Assembly: GCA_040219085.1 (NCBI GenBank)
Contig: JAVJTC010000040.1
Span: forward strand, 62,001-126,000
Origin: Acidimicrobiales bacterium
GTDB lineage: Bacteria > Actinomycetota > Acidimicrobiia > Acidimicrobiales > JAVJTC01
DNA length: 64,000 nt
Reading direction: 5' to 3'
Position 1 is the stretch's first letter. Each line of letters begins with the position of its first letter. The translations under genes were made by a program, and so were the position numbers. Positions 62,442 through 64,000 of this stretch are shown piece after piece. The notes under the pieces are model-generated. The model saw nothing but the letters and a program-made list of their open reading frames with translations, had not been told where the DNA came from and did not search any database.

Positions 62442-62509
62442 CGACGATCGGAGCGACGGGGTTGCCCACGATGTGACGTTCGTCTCAGGTCAGGCGACCA
62501 GGAGCTTCC

Positions 62510-62515
62510 TACGGT
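62510..62515 (+). promoter_or_regulatory. Possible -10 for the nitroreductase gene
   Basis: TACGGT, with a predicted leader of about 40 bases ending in GAGGAG before the ATG at 62562. Weak, no -35. Confidence 0.25.
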
Positions 62516-62561
62516 GGTATCTGATGATGATCCAAGCCGGATCCTCTCGACGAGGAGCCAA

Positions 62562-63539
62562 ATGACTGACACGGGCATCGGATCTGCGACCCTGCACGAA
62601 CTCGTCGCCGCAGCGGTGATGGCACCGTCGTCTCACAACACCCAACCCTGGCTCTTCGAGCTGACGCCCGACGGCATCGCGCTTCACGCAGATCGCACGA
62701 GGGCGCTCCCCGTCAACGACCCCTACGACCGCGAGTTGACCATCAGCTGTGGGGCCGCGCTGCGGAACCTCGAGTTGGCTGCGGCCCACCTGCGGCTCAC
62801 CGTGGAGGTGACGTTGCTCCCGGATCCAGCCGACGAGGATCTGCTCGCGCACGTCGAGGTGTCCGGTGACGGGCCGCCGGCTTCGGACGCCGTCGAGGCG
62901 ATGTACTCGGCCATCCCCGGCCGGCACACCACTCGCGTGACCTTCGAGGAGGAAGCGGTCCCCGATGCGCTGCCCGAACGCCTCGTCGGCGCTGCGGCCG
63001 CGCACGGCGCGACGTTGCAGATCATCGGTCCCCGGCAGCGTCAACCGATCGCGGACGTCGTGTCGGAAGGCGACCGTGCCCAGTTCGCAGATCCCCGCTG
63101 GCGCCGCGAGCTGGCGAGCTGGATGCACCCGCGTCGCAGGGGTGACGGCCTCGTCGTCCCCGAGGTCGTCGGTCTCGTGACCCGAACGGCGGTGTCCGCC
63201 CTGAACCTGGGGGAATCGACGGCCGGGTCCGACGTCGAGCTCGTGCAGGCGGCACCCGTTCTCTGCGTGCTGGCGACAGACCACGACGACACCCGCGCCT
63301 GGATCGACGCGGGTCGGGCGCTCGAGGACGTTCTCTTGACGGCTGCGGCGGCCGGGCTGACGGCGGGGCACCTCAACCAGCCCTGCCAGATCCCGGCGCT
63401 GCGAACCCGGCTCCAGGCGCTCGTCCCCGAACGACGTCATCCCCAGGTGATCGTGAGACTCGGCCGGCCCTCCAAGAAGGCGACGCGGTCGCCCCGTCGT
63501 CCGGTCGACGACGTCATCGTCGGTGAAAGGACTTCGTGA
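62562..63539 (+). CDS. Acg-type nitroreductase-fold protein
   Basis: 325 residues, ATG with GAGGAG 4 bases upstream. Opens with LHELVAAAVMAPSSHNTQPWLFEL, the signature of the Acg (Rv2032-like) branch of the FMN nitroreductase fold; DRTRALPVNDPYDRELTISCGAALRNLELAA, PGRHTTRVTFEE and a C-terminal VLCVLATDHDDTRAWIDAGRALEDVLLTAAAAGL follow. Acg proteins bind FMN but in mycobacteria lack the access needed for catalysis and may sequester flavin; whether this one reduces nitro compounds or quinones is open. Confidence 0.88.
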   Translation: MTDTGIGSATLHELVAAAVMAPSSHNTQPWLFELTPDGIALHADRTRALPVNDPYDRELTISCGAALRNLELAAAHLRLTVEVTLLPDPADEDLLAHVEVSGDGPPASDAVEAMYSAIPGRHTTRVTFEEEAVPDALPERLVGAAAAHGATLQIIGPRQRQPIADVVSEGDRAQFADPRWRRELASWMHPRRRGDGLVVPEVVGLVTRTAVSALNLGESTAGSDVELVQAAPVLCVLATDHDDTRAWIDAGRALEDVLLTAAAAGLTAGHLNQPCQIPALRTRLQALVPERRHPQVIVRLGRPSKKATRSPRRPVDDVIVGERTS

Positions 63540-63617
63540 GGGGTGCAGCCGATGACGGCGCGATGGGTGCGAAAATGCTCCGGTGACAGCCCGCGTCCAG
63601 GACCCGGCGGTGAACCG

Positions 63618-64000
63618 GTGAGAACCGCCCGCGTCGCCGTCGCCGTGCTGATCGTCGCCCTCCTCGTCGCAGCCTGCGGCGGCTCCGGCGACCGGCCCAC
63701 ACTTTCGGCCGAGGGAACCGTCGGGCCGACAGCGACAGAGAGCGCGACGCCTACCCCCACGCCCTCTCCCTCACCCACAGCGGCACCTTCAGCGACCGTC
63801 ACCGCAGCCGCCACAGCGTCGCCGACGCCGACGGGGACACCGAGCCCGACGCCCACCGTGGAGACCACGACGCCGGCTCCGACGCCATCGCCGACGGCCC
63901 AGCCGACTGCTACGGCCGAGCCGACACCGGCACCGACGCCGCCTCCCGCGCCGGTGGCAACCCCCGCTCCTACCGTCGCACCGACACCGTCGGTCACACC
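63618..64000 (+). CDS. Pro/Thr-rich lipoprotein (3' end missing)
   Basis: Open from GTG 63618 to the window edge. RTARVAVAVLIVALLVAAC is a lipoprotein signal with lipobox VAAC, followed by GGSGDRPTLSAEGTVGP and then about 90 residues almost wholly of Thr, Pro, Ala and Ser (repeats such as TPTPTPSPSP). This is a cell-wall-spanning linker; the functional domain must lie beyond the window. No ribosome binding site is obvious; the 78 bases after the nitroreductase stop show nothing else. Confidence 0.75.
   Translation, partial: MRTARVAVAVLIVALLVAACGGSGDRPTLSAEGTVGPTATESATPTPTPSPSPTAAPSATVTAAATASPTPTGTPSPTPTVETTTPAPTPSPTAQPTATAEPTPAPTPPPAPVATPAPTVAPTPSVT

Noticed and set aside
63437-63997. A Gly/Val-repeat protein on the minus strand at the window end
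   Set aside because: It is the complement of the Thr/Pro repeats of the plus-strand lipoprotein, which has a proper signal peptide and lipobox.
1-64000. tRNA, rRNA, SRP RNA, tmRNA or RNase P genes
   Set aside because: None of the gaps is both long enough and carries the conserved loops; only 12863-13185 exceeds 300 bases and it shows none of these.

Overview
The window is about 64 kb of very GC-rich chromosome. Genes are tightly packed, mostly on the plus strand, with many GTG starts and many 1 to 4 base stop/start overlaps. It is almost all core metabolism and information processing; I see no prophage, transposase, CRISPR array, rRNA or tRNA. Gene content and order point to an actinobacterium: a mycothiol ligase (mshC), an F420-type oxidoreductase, actinobacterial integration host factor (mihF), a helicase-less PriA, the order thrS-HIT-pgsA-patA-pimA-pdxS-pdxT-yebC-ruvCAB, and the block alaS-ruvX-mltG-aro-pepP-efp-nusB-pyr. 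No mycolic acid genes are seen and queA/tgt are present, so a deep-branching line such as Acidimicrobiia is my inference, not something the sequence proves.

Layout. 1-5.7 kb: F420/NADP oxidoreductase end, mshC, a PlsC-type acyltransferase, thrS, a HIT protein, a small membrane protein. 5.7-9.3 kb: phosphatidylinositol (mannoside) genes pgsA, patA and pimA, then an M48-protease relative that has lost its zinc site. 9.3-12.9 kb: a DUF3048 lipoprotein, PLP synthase pdxST, yebC. 12.9-15 kb: a 323-base gap with a 19-bp tandem repeat, then an ABC exporter on the minus strand. 15-23.4 kb: ruvCAB, queA, tgt (zinc cysteines missing), yajC-secD-secF, apt. 23.4-34.4 kb: rel, a lipoprotein, hisS, aspS, rarA, two small envelope proteins, alaS, ruvX. 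34.4-41.4 kb: mltG, the shikimate genes aroE-aroK-aroB-aroQ, an M24 peptidase, efp, nusB, a GNAT protein. 41.4-50.5 kb: the pyrimidine operon pyrR-pyrB-pyrC-carA-carB-pyrD-pyrF. 50.5-56 kb: mihF, gmk, rpoZ, coaBC, metK, priA. 56-59.7 kb: two methyltransferases on the minus strand, divergent from def-fmt-rsmB. 59.8-64 kb: small exported proteins, a rhodanese, a Rid-family protein, an Acg-type nitroreductase and the start of a Pro/Thr-rich lipoprotein.

The most striking signal is regulatory. Twelve genes have a TANNNT hexamer ending 6-8 bases before the start codon with no usable ribosome binding site, the layout of leaderless transcripts. In several cases the TA comes from the upstream gene's TAG stop codon, and at def two opposed hexamers share one TA step. 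The pyrR leader carries a close match to the PyrR-binding RNA hairpin, and the carB start sits inside a perfect 16-bp palindrome that would hide its ribosome binding site until carA is translated. I found no new multi-gene defence or metabolic system; the less explained items are the dead M48 homologue, the zinc-less TGT, the 12.9-13.2 kb gap and the three-gene exported cluster at 59.8-61.5 kb.
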